Source of the DNA: JAGVSV01 sp040766135
GTDB lineage: Bacteria; Bacillota; Clostridia; Christensenellales; Aristaeellaceae
Assembly: GCA_040766135.1 (NCBI GenBank)
Contig: JAXGRA010000007.1
Span: forward strand, 62,001 to 126,000
Reading direction: 5' to 3'
DNA length: 64,000 nt
Under the pieces are notes generated by a model. That model was not told the origin of the DNA. It made no database searches and saw nothing but the letters and a program-made list of their open reading frames with translations. Below, in pieces: positions 33,397-42,100 of the stretch (positions are counted from its first letter, which is position 1; the number at the start of each line of letters is the position of its first letter). The translations under genes and the position numbers were made by a program.

Positions 33397-34263
33397 CTAT
33401 CTGTCTCTTGCCCGCGCAGTCACTGTTTTCTGATACTGCGCGGGTGAGCACCCGCTGATTTCCCGAAAAACTTTATAAAAGTGCTGCAGGCTGCCAAAGC
33501 CACAAGCATCGGAAATTAGAGCTATAGATTTGTTATCGTATAGCATCATTTTTTGTGCTTCGTTAATCCGGCGGTATTGCAGATATTTGATAATCGTCAA
33601 TCCTGTATGTCGCTTGAACAAATAACATAGGTAATACTTGCTGATATGCAATTTTTCAGCCAAAGCATCCAGCGAGAGATTTTCTGTATAATGGGCATCT
33701 ATATATTGGATGGTACGCTGAACATAAGCATTGGATTTTGATCGTATGTCGCTTTTCGTATGTGTTTGGCATAACAACATCACTTCATAAAGAATACTGA
33801 CAAGCCGCGCCTGAAGGACACCGGCTACAAGCGCTTCGTTTGTCTCCTGAAATGTATTGTATATATCCAGAAGATCATCCGCTTTTCGCAATAATCGTAC
33901 AAACGCATTACGTGATGGTGTCAGTATATGGCTGTTGCACATAACCTGGTTGTTTAGCAGCGATTCACATCCTATCGCGCGCAGAAACGGCAATATATCC
34001 TCAACTTTGAACGATATGACTGTGCGCGTATATTGCTGCATGTTTAGGTAGTCATAACGATGAATCATGCGCTTGGGGACATATAAGATGTCGCCGTCTC
34101 TTACTGAAAACCACTTGTTTTGACAGAATATACGGATATCACAGTGTTCAAATAATACTATTTCATACTCGTCATGAAAATGAGTAAAAGAAAATGTTGA
34201 AGTTCCGGTGCTTTTTTTGATAATTGGTGCAAAAGCACTGCTATATAATTCACTCACGCACAT
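33397..34263 (-). CDS. AraC family transcriptional regulator
   Basis: 288 residues from the ATG at 34263, which follows TTTGGAGG; a longer frame to 34341 is possible. Residues 1-150 are a cupin-type sensing domain (FTHFHDEYEIVLFEHCDI, GDILYVPKRMIHRYDY). Residues 190-285 are the double helix-turn-helix: LSLDALAEKLHISKYYLCYL, FKRHTGLTIIKYLQYRRINEAQKMML (in parts) and SIALISDACGFGSLQHFYKVFREISGCSPAQY (in parts). It is divergent from the sugar ABC operon, its likely target. The gene is more AT-rich than its neighbours. Confidence 0.88.
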   Translation of the reverse strand: MCVSELYSSAFAPIIKKSTGTSTFSFTHFHDEYEIVLFEHCDIRIFCQNKWFSVRDGDILYVPKRMIHRYDYLNMQQYTRTVISFKVEDILPFLRAIGCESLLNNQVMCNSHILTPSRNAFVRLLRKADDLLDIYNTFQETNEALVAGVLQARLVSILYEVMLLCQTHTKSDIRSKSNAYVQRTIQYIDAHYTENLSLDALAEKLHISKYYLCYLFKRHTGLTIIKYLQYRRINEAQKMMLYDNKSIALISDACGFGSLQHFYKVFREISGCSPAQYQKTVTARARDR

Positions 34264-34320
34264 ATGCCTCCAAAAAAATCGCAAGAAACGCGAATAGTAA
34301 GAGTAAGTTAACAACATTGA

Positions 34321-34375
34321 TGAACATATAAACTCTACCATGGAATATGATCATTATACAATATGCGTATGTTCA
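34321..34375. promoter_or_regulatory. Candidate AraC operator half-sites
   Basis: TGAACATA (34321-34328) and its inverted copy TATGTTCA (34368-34375), 39 bp apart, flank a possible -10 (TATACAAT at about 34354). They lie between the AraC gene and the binding-protein gene it probably controls. Confidence 0.4.
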
Positions 34376-34377
34376 AT

Positions 34378-34409
34378 AGTGCAACAAGAAAGAAGAAATC
34401 TTGTGCACT
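34378..34409. promoter_or_regulatory. Leader hairpin upstream of the sugar operon
   Basis: AGTGCAACAAGA and TCTTGTGCACT form an 11-bp stem with one bulged A and a purine-rich loop, ending 29 bp before the ATG. It may protect the mRNA 5' end or act as an operator. Confidence 0.4.
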
Positions 34410-34438
34410 CATGACACTTACAAAAAGGAGGAATCACC

Positions 34439-35968
34439 ATGCTCACCCGAACAAAGACAATCGTTGCCCTGATCCTGGCCTTGATGCTTCTGCTGCCAGC
34501 CGTTGGCGCTCTGGCCGACTACGATGGCACCGCCCCTGTGTTTGAGGAGAAGACAACCATCTCCATCCTCACCTGCAACGGGGCGTCAAAACGTTCTGAC
34601 GTTGCTGACATGCTATGGTGGCAAAAGGTTCTGGAAAAGGCCAACGTGGACGTCGAACTGGAAGTCATTGACCATTCCGTCTACGATGATGTTGTGCAGC
34701 CGCGTTTAGCTGCTGCACAGGATTTGCCGGACATCGTGCGCGTCCAGCAAGGTGCCCCCAAGCTGACAAAATCCGGCATCTTTATCCCGCTCAATGACCT
34801 GATCGATAAATATGGGTTCAACTTCAAAAAATTCTATGACAAGTATCCGCAGTTGGAATCTTCCATCACATCCACGGATGGCAACATCTACTACATTCCT
34901 TATATTTATACCACCGAGTCCAACTCCCGCACCATGATGCTGAACGTGCCTTTCTTAGAGGCGCTGGGCATGAAGCTGGAGGACATCAAGACAGTGGATG
35001 ATCTGTACAACTATCTGGTGCTGGTGCGCGACAACGATGTCAATGGCAACGGCGACCCGAACGATGAAGTTCCGTTGTTTATCCGCGGCGGTATGATCGA
35101 CCTGCTGGCCATGTATTGGGGGCTGGATATTCCCAACACCGGCGGCTATGCCATCAAGGATGGCAAGGTGTTCAACTGTTACCTGACGGACGAATACCGG
35201 GATTTCCTGCGGTTTGTCAACAAGCTCTACAACGAAAACCTGATCAACAAGGAATTCCTGTCCGCCAACTATGACATGCAGACAGCTGCATTCTCCACCA
35301 ACACGGTGGGCTCCATCATGCACTTTGTATCCAATGCCACAAGTTACTCCCAAGCCATCAACCCAGAATGGAATTTCTACGAAGACGAGCCCATCATGCA
35401 GATCACTGCGCTGGAAAACAACGAGGGCCAGCCCGTTGTGTACGGACGCAACATTCTTGGGGTCAACTTTGGCATCACCCGTTTCTGCAAGGACCCCGAA
35501 GCAGCGATGAAGTTTATCGACTATCTGTACAGCGAAGAGGTTGGTATTCAAACCTGGTACGGCACAGAGGGCGAGGACTATAACATCGTTGACGGCAAAT
35601 ATGAGTTTACCAACAAGTATTACGACAACGTGGATGGTTATCGCGGCAACTGCGGCTACAACAACGATGCCTACCCCAGCTATCAGTATGATTACAGCGC
35701 GGTACAGGCAAAAACCATCTTTGAACAAACCAGCCAGGTGGCGCCATACACATGGAACCCCACCCGCATGACCAAATACTACACCGATGAACAGCAAGAT
35801 ATCCTCAACACCTATTGGACCGATCTGGCCACCTATTTCTCCGAAAACACCACAGCGTTCATGATTGGCACGCGCTCCATAGAAGATGAATGGGACAGCT
35901 TTGTCAGCGGGGCCAAGGACATGGGCGTTGAACAGGTGATTGCAGTATATCAGGCAGCAGAAGAATAA
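34439..35968 (+). CDS. Sugar ABC transporter extracellular solute-binding protein
   Basis: 509 residues, ATG after AAAAGGAGGAATCACC. Signal peptide at residues 1-26 (LALMLLLPAVGALAD) without lipobox Cys. The mature part has the family 1 binding fold: LPDIVRVQQGAP, FIPLNDLIDKYGFNFKKFYD, TVDDLYNYLVLVRDNDVNGNG (read in parts; the D-x-N-x-N-G loop resembles a calcium site) and a C-terminal lobe. This size and the partner genes match the LplA/YtcQ group that handles oligosaccharides. A strong hairpin after the stop should raise its mRNA level over the permeases. Substrate unknown. Confidence 0.87.
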   Translation: MLTRTKTIVALILALMLLLPAVGALADYDGTAPVFEEKTTISILTCNGASKRSDVADMLWWQKVLEKANVDVELEVIDHSVYDDVVQPRLAAAQDLPDIVRVQQGAPKLTKSGIFIPLNDLIDKYGFNFKKFYDKYPQLESSITSTDGNIYYIPYIYTTESNSRTMMLNVPFLEALGMKLEDIKTVDDLYNYLVLVRDNDVNGNGDPNDEVPLFIRGGMIDLLAMYWGLDIPNTGGYAIKDGKVFNCYLTDEYRDFLRFVNKLYNENLINKEFLSANYDMQTAAFSTNTVGSIMHFVSNATSYSQAINPEWNFYEDEPIMQITALENNEGQPVVYGRNILGVNFGITRFCKDPEAAMKFIDYLYSEEVGIQTWYGTEGEDYNIVDGKYEFTNKYYDNVDGYRGNCGYNNDAYPSYQYDYSAVQAKTIFEQTSQVAPYTWNPTRMTKYYTDEQQDILNTYWTDLATYFSENTTAFMIGTRSIEDEWDSFVSGAKDMGVEQVIAVYQAAEE

Positions 35969-35981
35969 TGTAAAATTGACT

Positions 35982-36028
35982 GCGGACACCTCCTGACGCA
36001 TATCGAATTGCTTTCAGGGGGTGTCCGC
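35982..36028 (+). promoter_or_regulatory. Intercistronic hairpin between binding protein and permease genes
   Basis: 15-bp arms GCGGACACCTCCTGA (35982-35996) and TCAGGGGGTGTCCGC (36014-36028), one G-T pair, 17-nt loop, no T-run. Such hairpins stabilise the upstream mRNA and partly attenuate downstream genes, which suits a binding protein needed in excess. Confidence 0.7.
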
Positions 36029-36047
36029 GTTCCATGGAGGGACAGCC

Positions 36048-36998
36048 ATGACATCCATGCCTTCAAAGCAAATAGGCAACCAGCCCAGCAAGCGGGCCCA
36101 GTTCTTTAAACTTGTTAAGCGTGACCGCTATTTGCTGCTGATGCTGCTGCCCATCGCAATCTACTACATCATTTTCCACTATCTGCCCATGACGGGCATC
36201 ATCATTGCTTTCAAAAATTTTATCCCCGGCCGCGGCATATACTATGGCGAATGGGTGGGGCTGAAATGGTTTAAGCAATTTATGTCCTCGCCGTACTTCT
36301 TCCGGCTGATTCGCAACACCGTGCTGATCTCCGGATATTCTATTTTGTTTGGATTCCCTGTGCCCATCCTTTTTGCGGTATGTGTATGCGAGGTATCCAA
36401 CATGCGCAACCGCCGGATACTGCAAACGGTCAGCTATTTGCCCCATTTCATCTCCACCGTGGTGCTGGTGGGCATGCTCCGAAGTTTCTTTGCGGTAGAC
36501 AACGGCATCGTCAATGTGGTGCGGTCTTCCATGGGGCTGGAGCAAATTCCATTTTTTCAGGATCCAAAGTATTTCCGGTCGCTGTATGTCGGGTCAGGGA
36601 TCTGGCAAAGTTTCGGCTGGAACTCCATTATTTATATTGCCGCCATTGCAGGCATTGACCCGGAGCTGTACGAAGCGGCTGAAATTGACGGCATTACCCG
36701 TGCAGGCAAAGTGCGCTACATCACCATCCCCATGATCCAATCCACGATTATTCTGTTGTTCATCATGCGGCTGGGCAGCCTGATGAACGTGGGGTTTGAA
36801 AAAGTATTCCTGATGTACAACACAGCCGTATATGAAACGGCGGATGTCATTTCCACCTATGTATATAGAAAAGGCATCAACGATGCGGAATACAGCTTTG
36901 CAACTGCCGTGGGACTGTTCAACTCGGTGGTCAACTTCATGTTTGTATTTGCCTCCAATCAACTCAGCAGACGTATCACGGGCGCCGGCCTGTGGTGA
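36048..36998 (+). CDS. LplB-type sugar ABC transporter permease
   Basis: 316 residues; ATG at 36048 lies 6 bp after GGAGGG. Six hydrophobic helices, beginning LLLMLLPIAIYYIIFHYLPM. Family features: IIIAFKNFIPGRGIYYGEWVG (in parts), LPHFISTVVLVGML and the EAA loop YEAAEIDGITRAGKVRYITIP that contacts the ATPase. No ATPase is encoded here; this group shares a multi-use MsmX-like ATPase encoded elsewhere. It forms a heterodimer with the next gene product. Confidence 0.92.
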   Translation: MTSMPSKQIGNQPSKRAQFFKLVKRDRYLLLMLLPIAIYYIIFHYLPMTGIIIAFKNFIPGRGIYYGEWVGLKWFKQFMSSPYFFRLIRNTVLISGYSILFGFPVPILFAVCVCEVSNMRNRRILQTVSYLPHFISTVVLVGMLRSFFAVDNGIVNVVRSSMGLEQIPFFQDPKYFRSLYVGSGIWQSFGWNSIIYIAAIAGIDPELYEAAEIDGITRAGKVRYITIPMIQSTIILLFIMRLGSLMNVGFEKVFLMYNTAVYETADVISTYVYRKGINDAEYSFATAVGLFNSVVNFMFVFASNQLSRRITGAGLW

Positions 36999-37010
36999 AA
37001 GGAGGATAAC

Positions 37011-37910
37011 ATGAAAAGTAGACGATATCCTTTCCGCAGCGCCGGGCTGGGCGATAAACTGTATCTGATCGGCGTCGGCTTTCTGTGTGTCTTTGCATTC
37101 CTGATTACACTGTACCCCTTTATCTACATTATTGCTGTGTCTTTCAGCGGTTCGCAGGCAGTTTACAGGGGCGAAGTGTTCCTGTGGCCTGTCAACCCAA
37201 CCATCGCCGGGTATGAGCAAGTCATCAACCAGCCGGGATTATGGCAGGCCTATGGCAACACCCTGTATTACACGGTGTTCGGCACACTGCTGAACATGGT
37301 AGCCACAACCGTCGCGGCCTATCCGCTGTCGCGCGAGCGTTTCTTTGCACGGCGCTTTTTCAACTTTATGCTGGCGTTCAGCATGTACTTCAGCGGCGGG
37401 CTTATCCCCACCTATGTGTTGATTACCAGCCTTGGCATGTACAATTCGCGCTGGGTTATGCTGCTGCCCGGCCTTGTATCTGCCTACAATGTCATGATCT
37501 GCCGCAGCGCCTTTTCCGCCATCCCCAATGAAATCATGGAAAGTGCGGAGATCGATGGTGCCAATGATTTGCACACATTCTATCTGATTGCTGTACGCTT
37601 GATTCCGCCCACGCTGGCCGTGCTGACACTGTATTATGCCGTGGGCCACTGGAATAACTTTTTCACACCGATGCTTTATTTCAGCAGGGAACATCTGATG
37701 CCAGTGCAAGTGTTGCTCCGCCGGGTGTTGATCCAGGCATCCAGTGAATTGGTGGACGCAGCCAATACTGCGGCATCGGACATGGCTGCAGCCACGGTGC
37801 AAATCCGCTATGTGACCATTGTGGTTGCTACGCTGCCTATCCTGGCCGCTTATCCGCTGGTTCAAAAGTACTTCGTCAAAGGCGTAATGATTGGTGCCGT
37901 CAAGGGATAA
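37011..37910 (+). CDS. LplC-type sugar ABC transporter permease
   Basis: 299 residues, ATG after GAAAGGAGGATAAC. Six helices; the N-terminal LITLYPFIYIIAVSFSGSQAV is typical of the CUT1 partner permease, and the EAA loop reads IMESAEIDGANDLHTFYLI near residue 185, followed by LPPTLAVLTLYYAVGHWNNFF-like sequence. Separated from the LplB gene by 12 bp, it completes the membrane channel for the binding protein at 34439. Confidence 0.92.
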   Translation: MKSRRYPFRSAGLGDKLYLIGVGFLCVFAFLITLYPFIYIIAVSFSGSQAVYRGEVFLWPVNPTIAGYEQVINQPGLWQAYGNTLYYTVFGTLLNMVATTVAAYPLSRERFFARRFFNFMLAFSMYFSGGLIPTYVLITSLGMYNSRWVMLLPGLVSAYNVMICRSAFSAIPNEIMESAEIDGANDLHTFYLIAVRLIPPTLAVLTLYYAVGHWNNFFTPMLYFSREHLMPVQVLLRRVLIQASSELVDAANTAASDMAAATVQIRYVTIVVATLPILAAYPLVQKYFVKGVMIGAVKG

Positions 37911-37944
37911 ATAGGATAACTCATCGCATCAGGAGGTATGTCAA

Positions 37945-38955
37945 ATGGCCTATAACCCACAAACAGAAATGCTCCGCCGCATGAAAGAGTGCACCTTTGC
38001 CCTGCGCATTGGTGAGGGAGAACCGTTGGAGCAATGGCAGAAGAAGGCGCGCAACCAGTTGATGAAACGCTTAGGGCTGCCGTTTGATCGGGTGACCGCT
38101 GCGCCCCGCATTGAATGGACGCGTGAGGAGCCTGGGTACACCGAAACGCGATTTGTGTTTCAAAGCGAGCAGGACATCACCGTGCCCTGCCATCTGCTGC
38201 TGCCAATCGGCGCACAGCAGGAAAAACTTCCCCTGATCATCTGCCTGCAGGGGCATTCCACCGGCATGCATATATCGTTGGGGCGTCCCGTATATCCGGG
38301 CGATGCGGAAAGCATTGCCGGTGACCGTGATTTTGCCCGGCAGGCCGTTGCGCGCGGGTATGCAGCGCTGGCTGTTGAGCAGCGCGGCTTTGGCGAAAGC
38401 GGGGGCACCCCCAAGGGGCCGGATTGCCAGCAGGTGGCCATGCAGGCGCTGCTGCTGGGCAGAACGCTCATTGGTGAACGGGTATGGGATGTGTCGCGTG
38501 CCATTGATGCGGTGGGCGAATTGTTCCCCGTGATTGACATAAACCGCATCGCCGTGATGGGCAACTCCGGCGGCGGCACCACCACCATCTACACAGCGGC
38601 TGTTGACACGCGCATTGCCGCCGCCATGCCGTCCTGCTCCATCTGCGGGTTTTTGCCTTCCATCGGCGCGCAGGTGCACTGCACCTGCAACTATGTGCCC
38701 GGCATCATGCAGGACTTTGACATGGCGGAGCTGGCCGGTCTGGTAGCGCCGCGCCCGCTGGTGATTGTCAGCGGCAAGGATGACGGCATTTTCCCCATCG
38801 CATCGGCTGTTGAACAGTATGAGATCGCCCGCGAGCAATACTATGCCCGCGCCCATGCGCAGGAAGCCATTGTGCATGTTATCGGCCAGGGCGGGCATCG
38901 TTTCTATGCCAAGGAGGGGTGGCAGGCGTTTGACGATGTTACCCAATGGCGGTAG
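37945..38955 (+). CDS. Alpha/beta hydrolase (acetyl-esterase-like)
   Basis: 336 residues, ATG after CAGGAGGTATGTCAA. Cytoplasmic. Alpha/beta hydrolase fold with strand LPLIICLQGHSTGMHI, the oxyanion region AALAVEQRGFGESGG, nucleophile elbow VMGNSGGGTT (Ser) near residue 208, acid in VSGKDDGIFP (Asp) near residue 275 and His in GQGGHRFYAKE near residue 315. The shape is close to acetylxylan-esterase or dienelactone-hydrolase-like enzymes. In this operon it could remove acyl groups from an imported oligosaccharide; that is inference. Confidence 0.8.
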   Translation: MAYNPQTEMLRRMKECTFALRIGEGEPLEQWQKKARNQLMKRLGLPFDRVTAAPRIEWTREEPGYTETRFVFQSEQDITVPCHLLLPIGAQQEKLPLIICLQGHSTGMHISLGRPVYPGDAESIAGDRDFARQAVARGYAALAVEQRGFGESGGTPKGPDCQQVAMQALLLGRTLIGERVWDVSRAIDAVGELFPVIDINRIAVMGNSGGGTTTIYTAAVDTRIAAAMPSCSICGFLPSIGAQVHCTCNYVPGIMQDFDMAELAGLVAPRPLVIVSGKDDGIFPIASAVEQYEIAREQYYARAHAQEAIVHVIGQGGHRFYAKEGWQAFDDVTQWR

Positions 38956-38964
38956 GAGGGCAGC

Positions 38965-40080
38965 ATGCGGCTTATCATCACGGGGGATGTTGTCCCCACC
39001 GAAGTAACCCGGCCAGCCTTTGACGCAGGCGATGCGCACGCGCTGATGGGGGACTGCTTGGATATTTTGCAGGCGGGGGACTTTACCATAGGCAACTTGG
39101 AATGCGCGCTGACCGACCGTGACGCGCCCATCCGCAAATGCGGCCCCAACCTGAAGGGCGCGCCGCAGCATGCCGCGCTTCTCCGCCGGTGCGGTTTTAC
39201 ACATTTGGGGCTGAGCAACAACCATGTGATGGACTTTGGCATCGCCGGTATGCGCGACACCATCGCCAGCATACAGCAGGCCGGCATGGTGCCCTTTGGA
39301 TACGGCGAAAACGAGGAAGATTCGCGCAAGCCGGTCTACTTGGAAAAGGACGGCCTGAAAGTTGCCATCATCGCCGTTTGTGAGCATGAGTACAGCTACG
39401 CACTGCCCGATCAGATGGGCGCTGCGCCGTTTGATCCGTTTGACACCATGGAAGTCATCGCCGATGCCAGGCAGCAGTGTGATTTCCTGGCCGTTATGTA
39501 CCACGGCGGCAAGGAGCAGTGCCGGGTGCCATCGCCCAGGCTGCGGCGCGCCTGCCGCGCCATGGTGCGCGCGGGGGCAGACCTGGTGCTGACACAGCAC
39601 AGCCACTGCATCGGCAGCCGGGAGCATTACCGCGGCGGCGAGATCGTGTACGGCCAGGGCAATTTCAACTTTGTCACGCATGTGGATCATCCCCACTGGC
39701 AAAGCGGGTTGATTGCGGATGTCCGCGTAGACAAAACAGGCTTCCAGGTAGAGTATCATCCCGTGGTCATCACAGACACCGGCATCCGCCTGGCCAGCGG
39801 CGCGCGCAAAGCCGCCCTGCTTAACGACTTTGCCGCCCTCAGCGAGCAGATCCGCGATGAGCGCGAGGCGCTGAAGCTGTGGGAAGACTTCTGCTTTGAC
39901 GAAAAACAACGATATTACTACAACCTGGTCATCGATGGCTTTGCCGATCCCGCCAGCGACGACGGCGTGCGGCAGGTGTTCCCGCATTATTTAGACTGCG
40001 AGGCACACTTAGACGTATGGCAGACGGTTTTTAAAACCTGGCACGCGAAAAAGGAGACTGAAATCCAGCCTGACAATTGA
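38965..40080 (+). CDS. CapA family (PGA_cap) metallophosphatase-like protein
   Basis: 371 residues, ATG after TAGGAGGGCAGC. The PGA_cap calcineurin-like fold is marked by ITGDVVPTEV (Asp), IGNLECALTD (Asn/Glu), GLSNNHVMDFG (Asn-His), VMYHGGKEQ (His-Gly-Gly) and LTQHSHCIGSREHYRGGEIVYGQGNF (in parts; His-x-His). Family members make or process poly-gamma-glutamate, though most in sugar operons are uncharacterised. No signal peptide or membrane anchor, which differs from CapA itself. It is 9 bp after the esterase gene and last in the sugar operon. Confidence 0.83.
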   Translation: MRLIITGDVVPTEVTRPAFDAGDAHALMGDCLDILQAGDFTIGNLECALTDRDAPIRKCGPNLKGAPQHAALLRRCGFTHLGLSNNHVMDFGIAGMRDTIASIQQAGMVPFGYGENEEDSRKPVYLEKDGLKVAIIAVCEHEYSYALPDQMGAAPFDPFDTMEVIADARQQCDFLAVMYHGGKEQCRVPSPRLRRACRAMVRAGADLVLTQHSHCIGSREHYRGGEIVYGQGNFNFVTHVDHPHWQSGLIADVRVDKTGFQVEYHPVVITDTGIRLASGARKAALLNDFAALSEQIRDEREALKLWEDFCFDEKQRYYYNLVIDGFADPASDDGVRQVFPHYLDCEAHLDVWQTVFKTWHAKKETEIQPDN

Positions 40081-40105
40081 TTGAGCAGTGATTGCATTTG
40101 AATAT

Positions 40106-40150
40106 CCCCGCCTGTCACATTGCTGTGGTGAAGCGATAGGCGGGGTTGTT
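40106..40150 (+). terminator. Terminator of the sugar operon
   Basis: CCCCGCCT (40106-40113) and AGGCGGGG (40138-40145) with a 24-nt loop that contains further pairing, then TTGTTTATT. 25 bp after the CapA-like stop. Confidence 0.8.
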
Positions 40151-40215
40151 TATTGATACGTTGACAATGAGGGATACTCTCCTTGCTGGACGGATATTTT
40201 GTGGTTGGCTATACT

Positions 40216-40218
40216 GTT
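40216..40218 (+). promoter_or_regulatory. Promoter region of the small ORF/radical SAM pair (-10 near TATACT)
   Basis: TATACT just downstream of GGTTGGC at about 40209-40215, with TGGACG 17 bp upstream as a weak -35. It is the best promoter-like sequence between the terminator at 40106-40145 and the 32-codon ORF. Confidence 0.35.
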
Positions 40219-40269
40219 GTCGGCACCGGCTTGTGCCCAATGGTGCGTGGATATATTAGGAGGTTTCCC

Positions 40270-40368
40270 GTGAAAATACATTATATTCCTTATATAAAGA
40301 ATGTTCGGCTTTATATTAATGACAGCATCGCCAAACAAACCCACCGCCCTGCGCAACTGACCCCTTGA
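40270..40368 (+). CDS. 32-residue ORF translationally coupled to the radical SAM gene
   Basis: GTG start 6 bp after a perfect AGGAGG (40258-40263). The peptide (KIHYIPYIKNVRLYINDSIA then KQTHRPAQLTP) is Tyr/Ile-rich at the front and basic, with no signal peptide or membrane helix. Its TGA (40366-40368) overlaps a TTG (40365) that opens the radical SAM frame, so TTGA couples the two. The radical SAM gene has no ribosome site of its own, which makes translation through this ORF likely. It could be a regulatory leader, or, more speculatively, a peptide substrate. I recognise no family. Confidence 0.5.
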   Translation: MKIHYIPYIKNVRLYINDSIAKQTHRPAQLTP

Positions 40369-42098
40369 ACGGCATGCAACAGCCCGTGCGCATTGTGCTG
40401 CTGGGCATCAACTCGCAATATGTGCATTCGGCGCTGGCGCCCTGGTGCTTAAAGGCAGGGCTGAAGGCCTATGCAAAGACCGCGCACCGGGCGCAGGTGG
40501 TGGAAGGCACGGTCAACGAGCCGCCGGCGCGGGTGCTGCAGCGGGTGGCGGAGGCCGACCCGCAGGTGCTGGGCATATGCTGCTATATATGGAACATATC
40601 CTATGTGGAAACGCTGCTGCCGCAGCTGCGCGCGGCGCTGCCGCATTGCGTGATCGTGCTGGGCGGGCCGGAGGTCAGCCACCGCGCGGGCAATGTGCTG
40701 GCGCGGTATACACAGGTTGAATATGTAATATCCGGCGAGGGAGAGCTGCCCTTTGCGCGGCTGACGGATGCACTGGCCGGGCAGGGTGCGTTAAAAGATG
40801 TGCCGGGGCTGTGCTACCGGGCGGATGACGGCCCGCACATCAGCGCCCCCTATCAGCATGAAACCATGCAGCCCAGCCCGTGCTTGGAGGAATATATCGC
40901 GGCGCTGGACGGCCGCATTGCCTATTTAGAAACCAGCCGGGGCTGCCCATATGCATGCGCGTTCTGCCTGTCCGGGCGCGGTGAAACGCTGCGGCACGCG
41001 CCCATGGAACGCGCGCAGCAGGAAATTTTGCAGCTGGCGCAAAGCGGCGCGCAGACCATCAAATTGGTCGACCGCACCTTCAACGCCGATCGCAGCCGCG
41101 CGCGGGCGCTGCTGGCGTTTATGGCGGAGGAGTATGGCAAAGGCATCCCCAAAGACGTGTGCTTCCACTTTGAAATCGCAGGCGATTTGCTGGACGAGGC
41201 CACGCTGGCGCTGGTGAACGCCGCGCCTAAGGGGCTGTTCCAGTTTGAAATTGGCTTGCAGTCCATGCATGAAGCCACACTGCGCCGGGTGCGCCGCTAT
41301 ACGGACATGGAGCACCTGAAAAAACAGGTGCGCACGCTGATAGCGGGCGGCCGCGCGCATGTGCATCTGGATTTGATCGCCGGGCTGCCCGGCGAAACGC
41401 TGGCGGATTTTGCGCGCGGGTTTGACGCGGCCTATGCACTGCGCCCGCATGCGCTGCAGCTGGGCTTTTTAAAGCTCATCCACGGCAGCGCCATGCGCGA
41501 GCAGCCGGAGCAATACCCCTGCACGTTTGACCCCGCGCCGCCGTATCAGGTGCAGTCCACGCCCGCGATGAGCGCAGAGGATTTTGCAGTATTAACCATA
41601 GCGGAGCGCGCGCTGGACAAGCTGCACAACAGCGGACGCTTTGTGCGCACGCTGCGATTTTTGACCGATGATGCCGGATGCGCGCCGTTTGAACTGTTTT
41701 TGATGCTGGGGCAGTCTATTTCAGACGCCGAAAAACAAGCACGCAAAGGCAGCCTGTCGTTAGACGAGCTGACCAACACCGTATATGACGCGTTGGCGGC
41801 CGCATACCCCCAGCATGCGGCGCTGCTGCGCGACCTGATGCTTCAGGACAGGCTATCCTCCACCGTTACCACCGTGCTGCCGCGCAGCCTGAAGCGCAGG
41901 GACACGCGCTTTCATCCCGTCAAGCGCGCGCTGAACGAGCGCTTCCCCCGCACAGGCGATGCGCCCCGCGCCATTGGCTTTTTGTACGCGGGCGATGCGG
42001 ACAGCGTGGTATGGTGCGATTATGAAAGCAAAGACCCCGTCACCAGGCTGTACCCGCTGCATGAGATGCGCGTACAGGAGTGCTTAGGACGGGGATAG
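40365..42098 (+). CDS. B12-binding-like radical SAM protein (DUF4080 type)
   Basis: 577 residues from TTG 40365, or 574 from ATG 40374; neither has its own ribosome site, and the TTGA overlap favours coupling with the small ORF. Residues 1-150 form a cobalamin-binding-like Rossmann domain (GINSQYVHSALAPWCLKAG, VIVLGGPEVS), but no D-x-H-x-x-G cobalamin motif is visible. The radical SAM cluster motif is SRGCPYACAFCLSG near residue 195, followed by KLVDRTFN and FEIGLQSMHEATL. The C-terminus (residues 420-577) matches the DUF4080 extension. Substrate unknown; the family is common in Clostridia. Confidence 0.87.
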   Translation: MNGMQQPVRIVLLGINSQYVHSALAPWCLKAGLKAYAKTAHRAQVVEGTVNEPPARVLQRVAEADPQVLGICCYIWNISYVETLLPQLRAALPHCVIVLGGPEVSHRAGNVLARYTQVEYVISGEGELPFARLTDALAGQGALKDVPGLCYRADDGPHISAPYQHETMQPSPCLEEYIAALDGRIAYLETSRGCPYACAFCLSGRGETLRHAPMERAQQEILQLAQSGAQTIKLVDRTFNADRSRARALLAFMAEEYGKGIPKDVCFHFEIAGDLLDEATLALVNAAPKGLFQFEIGLQSMHEATLRRVRRYTDMEHLKKQVRTLIAGGRAHVHLDLIAGLPGETLADFARGFDAAYALRPHALQLGFLKLIHGSAMREQPEQYPCTFDPAPPYQVQSTPAMSAEDFAVLTIAERALDKLHNSGRFVRTLRFLTDDAGCAPFELFLMLGQSISDAEKQARKGSLSLDELTNTVYDALAAAYPQHAALLRDLMLQDRLSSTVTTVLPRSLKRRDTRFHPVKRALNERFPRTGDAPRAIGFLYAGDADSVVWCDYESKDPVTRLYPLHEMRVQECLGRG

Positions 42099-42100
42099 TT

